NCBI GenBank assembly: GCA_044340485.1
Contig: JBIITN010000009.1
Coordinates: forward strand, 1 to 64,000
DNA length: 64,000 nt
Direction of reading: 5' to 3'
Source of the DNA: UBA2093 sp044340485
GTDB taxonomy: Bacteria > Actinomycetota > Acidimicrobiia > Acidimicrobiales > Ilumatobacteraceae
Shown: piece by piece, positions 8,287 through 16,051 of the stretch
Position numbering within the stretch: the stretch's first letter is position 1
How the letters are laid out: each line of letters begins with the position of its first letter
Notes under the pieces: generated by a model
Databases searched by the model: none
Told to the model about the DNA's origin: nothing
Seen by the model: only the letters and a program-made list of their open reading frames with translations
Made by a program: the position numbers and the translations under genes

Positions 8287-9603
8287 TTACGAGTTTGGCG
8301 TCAGACGCACGATTTGTGCTGCTGCTTTGTATGCAGCTTCGGCAGGGCCGATCTCGTCAGGGCGCAATAAGTTCGCCATAATTCGCAGTACCCATTCCAT
8401 GAGAGTGCGACTATGCATGCCTGCACGTGTTAACTCGCGCATGAGAACAGGACGACCGATAACTCGTGCAAACAATCGAGCCACTTTGAAGTACTGACCG
8501 TATTCATCGTCAATCAGTTTTGAGTACTGCTGAAGCGCTGCTGGATCATTGCTTACCAATGCATCATGGAGACACTGTGCAGCCATACGAGCAGTTTCGT
8601 ATGCGTAGTCAATACCTTCACCATTAAATGGGTTCACACTTCCAGCAGCGTCACCAATGACGATGTGACTTGGCCCCACCTTCGGTCCAACCGATCCGCC
8701 CATGGGAATACGACCACTCGTTGCACGACATGTTGGCTCATCAGGATTGATCTCCCACGAATCTGCAACCATGTGCGCGTATGCATCAAGTAGTTGTGTC
8801 GTGTTCACACTCTTGAAGTCGCGGAATGTGGACAACAATCCAACACCGATATTGACGGTTCCGTCGCCTACCGGGAAGATCCATCCGTATCCAGGCATTG
8901 GGTTGCCGTTGCGATCTTTCACATCAAGTGCCGACTCAATCCATGGTTCGGCATGACGGGGGCTTTCCCAGTACGTACGAATTGCAGTGCCATACGGCCA
9001 CTCTTTCGTACGTGATGTGCCAAGTGAACGACCAAATCGTGAGTTCGCACCATCTGCAACAACGACATACTTCGCACGAATTTCTGTTGTGGTGTTTTCG
9101 TATTTGTTGGTGACGACTGCACCGCGAACAAAACCGCGATCTATCAACGGTGTTGTTGCTTCAACACCCTGCAACAAATGTGCGCCAGATTTTTCCGCGT
9201 TTAACGCAACCATTGAGTCGAGTTCGCGACGCTTCACCACGTATCCATGTTGTGGATAGATGGGATGATCAGGCCACTGCAGTTCTAATGCACGACCATG
9301 AGCTGTTGCGCGCAAACCTTCATAACGATGAAATTGCGTGAGAGCATCACCAAGTCCCATGTCGTTGATTTGCTTCACTGCACGTGGTGTCAAACCATCA
9401 CCACATGTTTTGTCGCGAGGAAACATTTTCTTTTCGACGATGGTGACGTCGTGTCCTTCTGACGCCAACCAATATCCAGCCGCCGCTCCGGCTGGCCCAC
9501 CGCCGACAATCAAGACATCGGTGTCACGATGCGACGTTGGTTCGTGAGGGGCGGTTGGGGATGCCATGTCGCCAAGTCTGGGGCGTTGTTTGCCAGACGC
9601 CAC
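8287..9603 (-). CDS. geranylgeranyl reductase family FAD-dependent oxidoreductase
   Basis: A 438-residue flavoprotein. Near the N-terminus, DVLIVGGGPAGAAAGYWLASEG is the FAD-binding Rossmann motif, followed by the family signature KTCGDGLTPRA; GDAAGSVNPFNGEGIDYA near residue 310 is the second FAD motif. Relatives reduce geranylgeranyl chains or the isoprenoid tail of menaquinone (MenJ in mycobacteria) and are often linked to nuo genes in actinobacteria. Menaquinone-tail reduction is therefore a reasonable guess. The start is uncertain: GTG 9603 gives the full frame, ATG 9567 would remove 12 residues, and neither has a clear ribosome-binding site. It lies 35 bases downstream of the cytochrome c gene on the same strand. 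Confidence 0.9.
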   Translation of the reverse strand: MASGKQRPRLGDMASPTAPHEPTSHRDTDVLIVGGGPAGAAAGYWLASEGHDVTIVEKKMFPRDKTCGDGLTPRAVKQINDMGLGDALTQFHRYEGLRATAHGRALELQWPDHPIYPQHGYVVKRRELDSMVALNAEKSGAHLLQGVEATTPLIDRGFVRGAVVTNKYENTTTEIRAKYVVVADGANSRFGRSLGTSRTKEWPYGTAIRTYWESPRHAEPWIESALDVKDRNGNPMPGYGWIFPVGDGTVNIGVGLLSTFRDFKSVNTTQLLDAYAHMVADSWEINPDEPTCRATSGRIPMGGSVGPKVGPSHIVIGDAAGSVNPFNGEGIDYAYETARMAAQCLHDALVSNDPAALQQYSKLIDDEYGQYFKVARLFARVIGRPVLMRELTRAGMHSRTLMEWVLRIMANLLRPDEIGPAEAAYKAAAQIVRLTPNS

Positions 9604-9638
9604 TGTGTGTGGCCATTGTCTCGGCTGAAAGTGCTGGC

Positions 9639-10460
9639 CTATTTGGCCATTGCACGAGGCTCGGTGCCCACAAAACGGGGGGCGTTCTCGAGCATTGCGA
9701 AGTCTTTGTCGACAGTATCGAATGAGGTGGCACCGTTTTGGAGAGCGGTGAAAATCTCAGAATCAGGTGAACACCACGTGTTGTATTCAGCTGCCCATTC
9801 TTCGCTGTCGGACTCGGCTCCTGACAGGTCATAGCGAATGTGGCACACAACGCCAAGAATTTGATACTCGGTCAGCGCTCCACCAGCTTTTTCGCCCTGT
9901 TGGGGCATGGGGTTTCCGTTGTAGGAAAGCATTGCGTGGGCTCCGCCTTCACGATTTGGGTCGCCGTAGACGTCGAGGCCCGCTGCTACGTACTTCGAGC
10001 TGCCGTTATAGACAAAGTTCAACATGTCTTCGATGTGGGGGAAGGTCTTTAGTGATTCACCCTGATACAGCGGGCGACCAGCACCACCGGCTCCATTTGC
10101 TCCGTGGCACCCAGCACATCCGCTGTAGTACTCGATTCCCGTGGAAATAGGCCCGGCCACGACTTCTTCGGCAGGCTTTAGGGCGATGAAGTACATAAAG
10201 GCCCAGATCGGAAGTGAAGAGAGACCAGCCATCGCCCAAAATGGGATTTTGCGGCGGGTCTTGGCGGCCACCACGTATGGAGGGTCGACTTTTTTGGGCT
10301 TCGGAGCAGGAGCTGCAGACTTTGCCGCAGGGGCGGGAGCTGCACTAGCGGTCGTTGCAGGGGTAGATGATGCGGGTGCATCGCTGCTCTCGCCACCACC
10401 AGAAAGTTCATTTTTGCGGTCTTTTGACCGCTTCAGCAGATGCTCGGGAATCTCAGTCAC
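9639..10460 (-). CDS. membrane-anchored monohaem cytochrome c
   Basis: GTG at 10460 is chosen because an AAAGGA ribosome-binding site (complement of 10466-10471) sits 5 bases upstream and the protein then begins VTEIPEHLLKR, matching the N-terminus of the cytochrome b C-terminal subunit at 12581. The protein has 273 residues: a basic N-terminus, an Ala/Pro-rich linker (about 28-60), one membrane segment (about 73-94), and a cytochrome c domain with haem motif CAGCH (Cys115, Cys118, His119). Met185 in NGNPMP is a likely axial ligand. It should face the outside of the membrane and carry electrons to or from the bc-type complex encoded divergently. Confidence 0.9.
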   Translation of the reverse strand: MTEIPEHLLKRSKDRKNELSGGGESSDAPASSTPATTASAAPAPAAKSAAPAPKPKKVDPPYVVAAKTRRKIPFWAMAGLSSLPIWAFMYFIALKPAEEVVAGPISTGIEYYSGCAGCHGANGAGGAGRPLYQGESLKTFPHIEDMLNFVYNGSSKYVAAGLDVYGDPNREGGAHAMLSYNGNPMPQQGEKAGGALTEYQILGVVCHIRYDLSGAESDSEEWAAEYNTWCSPDSEIFTALQNGATSFDTVDKDFAMLENAPRFVGTEPRAMAK

Positions 10461-10866
10461 GGCAGTCCTTTCGCGCTGTCTAGAACACAACGATGTGAGG
10501 AACGATCATGCCCTGCCGCACTTTTCGCACACCACAAATAATCGTCGAGTCGTCGACCTCCTAACGATAGACAAAGTGCGCATACGTCCTGCAATTATTC
10601 GGACACAAATACCCGAGAAAGAGCGATGGCTTTTGGTCACACGAACCATATGACGACGTCTGGTCACACGGATTAAGTTGCGCACAAGAGCACAACCTGA
10701 ATTTGGCCAGACAGCGATCACCGTGGCAAACGTCCCATGGGAACTGGCCTACTGAAATAGGTTATTTGCGCTAGTTGGTGGCTAGTGTTTCTCAGTGAGC
10801 CGGTTGTGGATTCCACGATTGACTCACTGAAAGTAGCCACCCTCGAACCGGAGAAGCAGCACAGAC
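10461..10866. other. 406-base divergent intergenic region of the cytochrome genes
   Basis: No supported gene lies in this stretch; small ORFs crossing it have no ribosome-binding site and no family character. It must hold the divergent promoters of the cytochrome c gene (minus) and the cytochrome bc/nuo operon (plus). The only clear structure is the 39-base concentric dyad at 10792-10830, listed separately. I could not settle on a -35/-10 pair. Confidence 0.6.
10792..10830. promoter_or_regulatory. 39-base concentric dyad upstream of the bc/nuo1 operon
   Basis: An outer perfect inverted repeat, TCAGTGAG (10792-10799) and CTCACTGA (10823-10830), shares its centre (base 10811) with an inner perfect repeat GTGGA-T-TCCAC (10806-10816). 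Two of the six positions between them are also complementary and three more form G-U pairs if transcribed. It ends 36 bases before the ATG of the operon's first gene. It could be an operator or a 5'UTR hairpin. It does not match the Rex consensus spacing. Confidence 0.5.
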
Positions 10867-11343
10867 ATGCTCGCGATAGACATCCTCGAATGGCCAGGAA
10901 TGAACCAAGCATTCCTGTTCTCGTTGTTCGTAACCCTTGCTATGTCTTTTGTGGTTATTCCGTTTGGAAAGCGCCGTCCAGTTGGAAAATCGTTTTCATG
11001 GGGCGAAGCAATGTTTGGCTCGGTGTACGTGTTCTTCGTGTTGTTCTTGGCATTTGGTGTTGTGCCTCACCAATTCATTGACCACGCCGACAAAGACCTT
11101 GGTTGGCGCGCCGACAAAATCATTTACGGGCCTGGCGAAATTCTGAAACCAGAAGCAATGGGCGGAAGTTTCCCGTTCACCATCTCGTATCAAACGCTGC
11201 GCGACATCATCGTTGTGTTAATTCACGTGGTTCTCGTTGGCATCATGATCTACCTGTTTGCATGGTGGCAAAAGCGTGACGCCAGTCAAACGAAAGAACT
11301 CGAACAGTCTTCCTACGGTCGTCCACTGGTGCGAAAGGCATAA
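10867..11343 (+). CDS. three-helix membrane protein of the cytochrome bc operon, unknown
   Basis: A 158-residue membrane protein and first gene of the long respiratory operon. Hydrophobic segments are at about residues 14-32, 46-66 and 112-134. The loop between the second and third carries VPHQFIDHADKDLGWRADK, containing two histidines and several acidic residues. I do not recognise the family. Placement directly before a two-cluster ferredoxin and cytochrome b suggests a membrane subunit of that complex, perhaps an anchor for the ferredoxin. ATG 10867 lies 17 bases after a GGAGAAG that may be its ribosome-binding site; the second Met (codon 12) is a less likely start. Confidence 0.7.
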   Translation: MLAIDILEWPGMNQAFLFSLFVTLAMSFVVIPFGKRRPVGKSFSWGEAMFGSVYVFFVLFLAFGVVPHQFIDHADKDLGWRADKIIYGPGEILKPEAMGGSFPFTISYQTLRDIIVVLIHVVLVGIMIYLFAWWQKRDASQTKELEQSSYGRPLVRKA

Positions 11344-11349
11344 CCGGTT

Positions 11350-11763
11350 ATGGCACGTACTGACGCAAACCCACCAATGCCCGAGTGGTCAACTGAATAC
11401 CAATTGGTTGAAGTTGACGCCGATTATTTGGGCAAGGCTGTAAAGCCAAAACAGTTCATTCACATCGATCAAAGTGAATGCATCATGTGCGAGGGCTGTG
11501 TCGATATTTGCCCATGGAAGTGCATCCACATGGTCACTCCCGATGCTGTTGCCGAGGCAGACAACACCGAATTGCCTGGCGATGACCCAAACGACAATGT
11601 GATTTTCATTATCGACGACGACGTGTGCACGCGCTGTGCACTGTGTGTCGATCGATGCCCAACTGGCGTGATCATTCTCGGAAAGGCTGGAGCTCCAGCA
11701 CCCGAGGGAGACAGCCACACTCGTACCAATAACCACGGCTATGCCTACGGCTTGCGACTTTAG
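11350..11763 (+). CDS. 2x[4Fe-4S] ferredoxin-like subunit in the bc operon
   Basis: A 137-residue soluble protein with two classical four-Cys cluster motifs: Cys44, 47, 50, 54 (CIMCEGCVDICP) and Cys93, 96, 99, 103 (CTRCALCVDRCP). A 38-residue acidic insert separates the two motifs, which is longer than in small bacterial ferredoxins. The N-terminus has no signal peptide, so it should sit on the cytoplasmic side. It is the second gene of the operon, 6 bases after the membrane protein and 18 before cytochrome b. A polyferredoxin is not a standard bc-complex subunit; it may deliver electrons to the membrane complex or to a partner encoded elsewhere. Confidence 0.9.
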   Translation: MARTDANPPMPEWSTEYQLVEVDADYLGKAVKPKQFIHIDQSECIMCEGCVDICPWKCIHMVTPDAVAEADNTELPGDDPNDNVIFIIDDDVCTRCALCVDRCPTGVIILGKAGAPAPEGDSHTRTNNHGYAYGLRL

Positions 11764-11781
11764 GAATCAGGAAGATACGTC

Positions 11782-12564
11782 ATGGCAAAAGTGATTGATA
11801 ACCCCCGTCCAACATTGAAGGAGCGCGCCTCGAAAGTTGGCGAACAGCTTCAAGGGAGTCAGGCATGGAACTCTATTTTCCGTCCTGGCTCAATTTTCCG
11901 TAAGGGCTACACAGATAGCCCGCGTAACCGTTCGTACGTGATCATGAACTCGGTGCTGTATCACTTGCACCCAGTGAAGGTAAAGCGTCACGCAGTGAAG
12001 GTCAGCTACACCCTGTGTCTGGGTGGATTGAGTTTCTTCTTGTTCATCCTCTTAACTGTGACCGGCATCTTCTTGATGTTCTTTTATCGCCCAACTGCTG
12101 CAAATGCATGGCAAGACATTCAAACGTTGCAGACATCAGTGACGTTTGGTTTGTTAGTCAGAAACATGCACAGATGGGGTGCTCACCTCATGGTGTTGAC
12201 AGTGTTCTTGCACATGGCGCGCGTGTTCTATCACGGGGCGTACAAACCACCACGTGAGTTCAACTGGGTAATTGGTGTTGTATTGCTCACACTTACTTTG
12301 TTGTTGTCCTTCACCGGATACTTATTGCCATGGGATCAGTTAGCTCTTTGGGCTGTTGCCGTAGGTACCAACATGATGGGTTACACACCTGTTTTTGGTA
12401 ACCAAGTGCGATTCGTTTTGTTAGGCGGTGTCGAAATCGGTTCTGAAACGTTGTTGCGTTGGTACGTGTTGCACGTTCTGATGCTTCCATTCGTAATCGT
12501 GATCTTCATGGCAATTCACTTCTGGCGCGTCCGTAAGGACGGCGGAATCTCGGGACCACTGTGA
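11782..12564 (+). CDS. qcrB: cytochrome b (N-terminal, b6-like) of a bc-type complex
   Basis: A 260-residue protein carrying the four-helix haem-binding half of cytochrome b. The haem b ligands are visible as two pairs: His130/His144 (13 residues between) and His231/His246 (14 between). The 13/14 spacing is that of cytochrome b6 and Bacillus-type complexes, not the 13/13 of mitochondrial cytochrome b. Membrane helices run at about 76-100, 130-152, 162-184 and 227-248; RWGAHLMV and FTGYLLPWDQ are typical. A 55-residue basic N-terminal extension precedes the first helix. The C-terminal half is encoded by the next gene, so cytochrome b is split. Confidence 0.93.
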   Translation: MAKVIDNPRPTLKERASKVGEQLQGSQAWNSIFRPGSIFRKGYTDSPRNRSYVIMNSVLYHLHPVKVKRHAVKVSYTLCLGGLSFFLFILLTVTGIFLMFFYRPTAANAWQDIQTLQTSVTFGLLVRNMHRWGAHLMVLTVFLHMARVFYHGAYKPPREFNWVIGVVLLTLTLLLSFTGYLLPWDQLALWAVAVGTNMMGYTPVFGNQVRFVLLGGVEIGSETLLRWYVLHVLMLPFVIVIFMAIHFWRVRKDGGISGPL

Positions 12565-12580
12565 TCGGAGGAATGGCACA

Positions 12581-13273
12581 ATGACTGAAATTCCAGAACA
12601 CCTGTTAAAGCGAGCACAAGCTGCTCGTGAAAAGTCAGCTGGTGGCGACGACGCTGCTGGTGCATCGGGGGGCGATCGCATTCCAGATGCGATGCTGGAT
12701 CGAACAAAGGCGGCAAGTGCAACAGCAGTTGTTGCTGCAGCACCCGCGGGACAAGTACCGGTAGGTGCGGGTCCTGGCGGACACACACAGCGTCTTCTCA
12801 CCGTTGTGAAGTCGGGTTCAATTCAAGAAGCAAAAGCTGCGCCTGTCGACAAAGTGCACACGTGGCCTCACCTCCTTGCAGTCGAGTTCGTTGCAGCACT
12901 TGCATGTACAGCGTTCTTGTTCTTGTTCTCGTGGTTCGTTAACGCACCATTGCTACAAGCTGCCGACTTCAACGCAACGCCAAACCCATCAAAAGCACCT
13001 TGGTACTTCTTGGGTCTTCAGGAACTTCTCACGATGTTCCACCCAATGATTGCTGGTGTGACATTGCCAGGTATCGGCTTGGTTGCTTTGATGTTCGCTC
13101 CGTACTTGGACCGCAATCCATCGGTGAAGCCAGAAGACCGCAAGTTCATGACCGGCATGATGACCATGTTCCTCATGTTCTGGGCAGTGTTGGTGATTAT
13201 CGGATCGTTCTTCCGCGGTCCGGGATTCAACTTCATCTTCCCATGGCGTGATGGCATTTTCTTCGAGTTGTAA
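12581..13273 (+). CDS. cytochrome b C-terminal subunit (subunit IV-like)
   Basis: A 230-residue protein preceded by a strong GGAGG ribosome-binding site. It has three membrane helices (about 97-118, 155-176, 190-210), as in subunit IV of b6f-type complexes. The Qo-site tetrapeptide, PEWY in bc1 and b6f complexes, reads APWY here (residues 139-142), so the usual Glu is absent. The first 90 residues are a hydrophilic extension with the motif TEIPEHLLKRA at 2-12 and a degenerate second copy, RIPDAMLDRTK, at 33-43. The first copy matches the N-terminus of the divergently encoded cytochrome c. Confidence 0.9.
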   Translation: MTEIPEHLLKRAQAAREKSAGGDDAAGASGGDRIPDAMLDRTKAASATAVVAAAPAGQVPVGAGPGGHTQRLLTVVKSGSIQEAKAAPVDKVHTWPHLLAVEFVAALACTAFLFLFSWFVNAPLLQAADFNATPNPSKAPWYFLGLQELLTMFHPMIAGVTLPGIGLVALMFAPYLDRNPSVKPEDRKFMTGMMTMFLMFWAVLVIIGSFFRGPGFNFIFPWRDGIFFEL

Positions 13274-13324
13274 TTCGTAATTAGATAAAGACGCAGACGT
13301 AGGTAAGGACAAAGGATCACAGAC

Positions 13325-14170
13325 ATGAGTACAGGTGCAATCATCGCAATTGTGATCGCCGCAGTAGTAGTACTGGGTGCGATTGTTGTGTTGACATCAG
13401 CGCGTCGTACCGACGTGCGCGGAGCAGGTGCATTGTCACGCGAAACACGTAAGAGTGATCGCAAGGCAACTGTGTCCGAAGAGTCAACAACGACGGGTCG
13501 TGAAGTAGAGCGTGCCGCACGTTCGACTGAACTAGTAAAGCAAACGGTTGAAATTGCGCCGTTTGTTGCTCCAGATCCTGAAGCAGTTGGCGTATCACGT
13601 CGTATGTTTTTCAACCGTTCTGCTATCACGTTGATGAGTGCGAGCCTCGGTGCATTTGGTGCATCGCTTCTCGCATTTTTGTGGAAGGGCGCTGAAGGTG
13701 GTTTCGGCTCAAAGATCACTGCCGGCAAATTGGAAGATGTCGTTTCGTCAATTCGTTCCAATAAAGGTTTCTTGTACTTGTCAGAAGCACGCGCATGGGT
13801 GACGGAATATCCAAAAGCGTCACTCGCCAAAGCGCAGGCGGTCTATGGCCCACAAGCTCCTGTCTATGCAGGCATGGAAGCAGGTGTTGTTGCTCTGTAT
13901 CAAAAGTGTCCACACCTTGGTTGCAAAGTGCCAGAGTGCAAGACCTCACAGTGGTTTGAATGCCCATGTCACGGTTCGCAGTACAACCGTGTCGGCGAGA
14001 AAAAAGGTGGACCAGCACCTCGCGGTATGGACCTCTTTGGTATCTCCGTTGCGAATGGCGTTGTCGTCATTGACACCGGCACAGTATTTGCGGGTGCATC
14101 AATTGGTGTGAACACAACTGGCCAAGAAGCTGAAGGACCGCACTGCGTCGGTGCAGGGGGAGCTCACTGA
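13325..14170 (+). CDS. qcrA: Rieske [2Fe-2S] iron-sulfur protein
   Basis: A 281-residue protein with the two Rieske boxes CPHLGC (ligands Cys195 and His197, disulfide Cys200) and CPCHGS (ligand Cys213, disulfide Cys215, ligand His216). There are two hydrophobic segments: an N-terminal one at 4-24 and a second at 101-120 directly after SRRMFF, a twin-arginine-like sequence as expected for a Rieske protein exported folded. It takes electrons from quinol at the outer face and passes them to cytochrome c. The two-helix topology with a 70-residue charged linker is unlike single-anchor Rieske proteins and closer to actinobacterial QcrA. Confidence 0.94.
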   Translation: MSTGAIIAIVIAAVVVLGAIVVLTSARRTDVRGAGALSRETRKSDRKATVSEESTTTGREVERAARSTELVKQTVEIAPFVAPDPEAVGVSRRMFFNRSAITLMSASLGAFGASLLAFLWKGAEGGFGSKITAGKLEDVVSSIRSNKGFLYLSEARAWVTEYPKASLAKAQAVYGPQAPVYAGMEAGVVALYQKCPHLGCKVPECKTSQWFECPCHGSQYNRVGEKKGGPAPRGMDLFGISVANGVVVIDTGTVFAGASIGVNTTGQEAEGPHCVGAGGAH

Positions 14171-14171
14171 A

Positions 14172-15233
14172 ATGCTTGCTGTCAGTACAGTTTCTGTAGC
14201 GGCGTTTGTCGTTCTGCTGTTTGTCACGGGGTGGGCTGTTTACGCCTTCTTCAACATTCGTCAATCACGCGCCGAGATCGGTTCCGAAATCGAGCTTGCT
14301 GCAAACCGCAAAGAGTATTACGACGACGAAACGTTGGAAGGCTCGCGTCTCGAGCGGGTGCAGTTCATCGGTTTGTTGTTCCTTGTGATCATCACCATTT
14401 CGTTGCCGTTGTATTGGGTTCTTGAACCCAGTCGTCAAGCTGGAGCCGAGTTTGGCTGGGAGAAGCGATTCGCATCGTGGGGTAGTCAAAAGTTTGCTGC
14501 AACAGCAGACGGAGGTTTTAACTGCGCAGGTTGTCACGGTGGCATGAACGCAATCGGTGGTGTGGCTGCCTATTCAGTGACCGATCCAAAAACTGGCGAA
14601 GTAAAACCCGTCAACTGGAAAGCACCATCACTAAACACAGTGCTGTATCGCTTTAGCGAAGAAGAAGTGCGCTTTATCTTGAACTACGGACGTCCGTTCT
14701 CGCCGATGTCTGCGTGGGGAACCATTGGTGGTGGTCCACTCAACGACCAAGCCGTACAAACATTGATTGATTACATGAAGTCGATTCAGATTCCACGCGA
14801 GAACTGCACCGACCCTGAAGCCGATGCTCGTACGTGTAGTGATGGATCATTGCCGGCAGATGTCAACAAGGAAATTGTTGGCGAAGCAGAACGTTTAGTT
14901 GCCAACGGAACATACGGTTCTTTGGGAGAGGCCTTGTTCAATCTTGATACCGCTGGTGGAGCGTACTCATGCGCTCGTTGCCACACCAAGGGATGGTCAT
15001 ATGGTGATCCGCAAGTTACCGGTGGTGGTGCACTTGGACCAAACCTCACTGGTGGCTCGTCAGTTCGTCAATTCCCTAGCAAAGCCGACATGATTGCGTT
15101 CTTGAAGAACGGATCAGAGCTTGGAAAGCGCTACGGCGAACAGGGTCAAGGCAGCGGCAAGATGCCTGGCTTTGGCAATGTCTACACCGACGAGCAAATC
15201 GAAGCCATCGTCAACTACGTGCGGAGTTTGTAA
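14172..15233 (+). CDS. qcrC: dihaem membrane-anchored cytochrome c
   Basis: ATG 14172 is chosen because GGGGGAG lies 8 bases upstream; a GTG at 14151 would overlap the Rieske gene by 20 bases without such a site. The 353-residue protein has two N-terminal membrane segments (about 3-27 and 65-84) and two cytochrome c domains with haem motifs CAGCH (Cys118, Cys121, His122) and CARCH (Cys267, Cys270, His271). It fits the role of actinobacterial dihaem QcrC, passing electrons from the Rieske centre to the terminal oxidase, although its anchor is N-terminal and double. The stop overlaps the next start (TAATG). Confidence 0.9.
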   Translation: MLAVSTVSVAAFVVLLFVTGWAVYAFFNIRQSRAEIGSEIELAANRKEYYDDETLEGSRLERVQFIGLLFLVIITISLPLYWVLEPSRQAGAEFGWEKRFASWGSQKFAATADGGFNCAGCHGGMNAIGGVAAYSVTDPKTGEVKPVNWKAPSLNTVLYRFSEEEVRFILNYGRPFSPMSAWGTIGGGPLNDQAVQTLIDYMKSIQIPRENCTDPEADARTCSDGSLPADVNKEIVGEAERLVANGTYGSLGEALFNLDTAGGAYSCARCHTKGWSYGDPQVTGGGALGPNLTGGSSVRQFPSKADMIAFLKNGSELGKRYGEQGQGSGKMPGFGNVYTDEQIEAIVNYVRSL

Positions 15234-16048
15234 TGCTTACTTCTTTGTTAGCGGTTAGCTGGGAGCCCGAAATTCGTGGCATTCTCGTTGTTCTTGTCAT
15301 GGTCGGTGTACTCATTGGTGGCACCTATCTCATCGTTGGCACCAACCTTGGTGCGCGTGTTGGTTTCATGGTCGTCATGGCGGGACTTGCCGGATGGATG
15401 ATGTCGATGGGCGGTATTTGGTGGGTCTACGGAATTGGTCTCCAAGGTGAACTGCCTTCGTGGCAACCAAACGATCCCATTGCAATCGTGCGTGATGCCA
15501 ACTTCATGGATGATGCAGAGGTGCTTGAGACACCAGTAAAGGTCGATGGCATGTCAAGTGTCGAGTCCTCTAGTGCTGTCTCCGAACAACTGCAAGCAGA
15601 AGGTTGGTTGAAACTTGATGAAGCCGACCCACGTCGCGCTCAAGCAATTTCTTCAGCCGATGAAATTCTTCAAGTTGAAGCGGGAGAATTCGAAGCCGGC
15701 GAGTACGTCGCAGTTGATGTGTTCGACAAGGGTGGCGAGCGTTATCCAAAGATCAACGATTCACTCGACTTCATTGCATTCTGGCACGCGCCTCACTACT
15801 CAATTGTCGAGGTTGCTCCTGTCATTCCACAGCGCGCCGAACCAGGTCGTGCACCGGCTCGTCCGGTGATTGATGAATCTCAACCACGTGAATACGTTGT
15901 GATGATCCGCGACTTGGGGAACAAGCGACAACCAGCGATGTTCATCACGCTCGGATCTGCCGTGATCTTCGGCATGTTCTGCGTGTTGTTGCATCGTCGC
16001 GATCGCATCGTTTCGGAAAATCGCCAACTCACTGCCGCAAAGAACTGA
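15233..16048 (+). CDS. membrane protein of the bc operon, unknown function
   Basis: A 271-residue protein whose ATG overlaps the stop of the dihaem cytochrome gene by one base. Two hydrophobic helices lie near the N-terminus (about 14-36 and 44-68), then a hydrophilic acidic domain of about 165 residues, then one C-terminal helix (about 236-252) and a basic tail. No cofactor motif is present. I do not recognise the family. Tight coupling to the cytochrome genes and a 3-base gap to nuoA suggest an accessory subunit of the bc-type complex, or a bridge between it and complex I. Confidence 0.7.
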   Translation: MLTSLLAVSWEPEIRGILVVLVMVGVLIGGTYLIVGTNLGARVGFMVVMAGLAGWMMSMGGIWWVYGIGLQGELPSWQPNDPIAIVRDANFMDDAEVLETPVKVDGMSSVESSSAVSEQLQAEGWLKLDEADPRRAQAISSADEILQVEAGEFEAGEYVAVDVFDKGGERYPKINDSLDFIAFWHAPHYSIVEVAPVIPQRAEPGRAPARPVIDESQPREYVVMIRDLGNKRQPAMFITLGSAVIFGMFCVLLHRRDRIVSENRQLTAAKN

Positions 16049-16051
16049 GCC

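Noticed and set aside
13018..13830. 270-residue open frame antisense to the cytochrome b subunit and Rieske genes
   Set aside because: It overlaps two confident genes and has biased composition with no recognisable domain.
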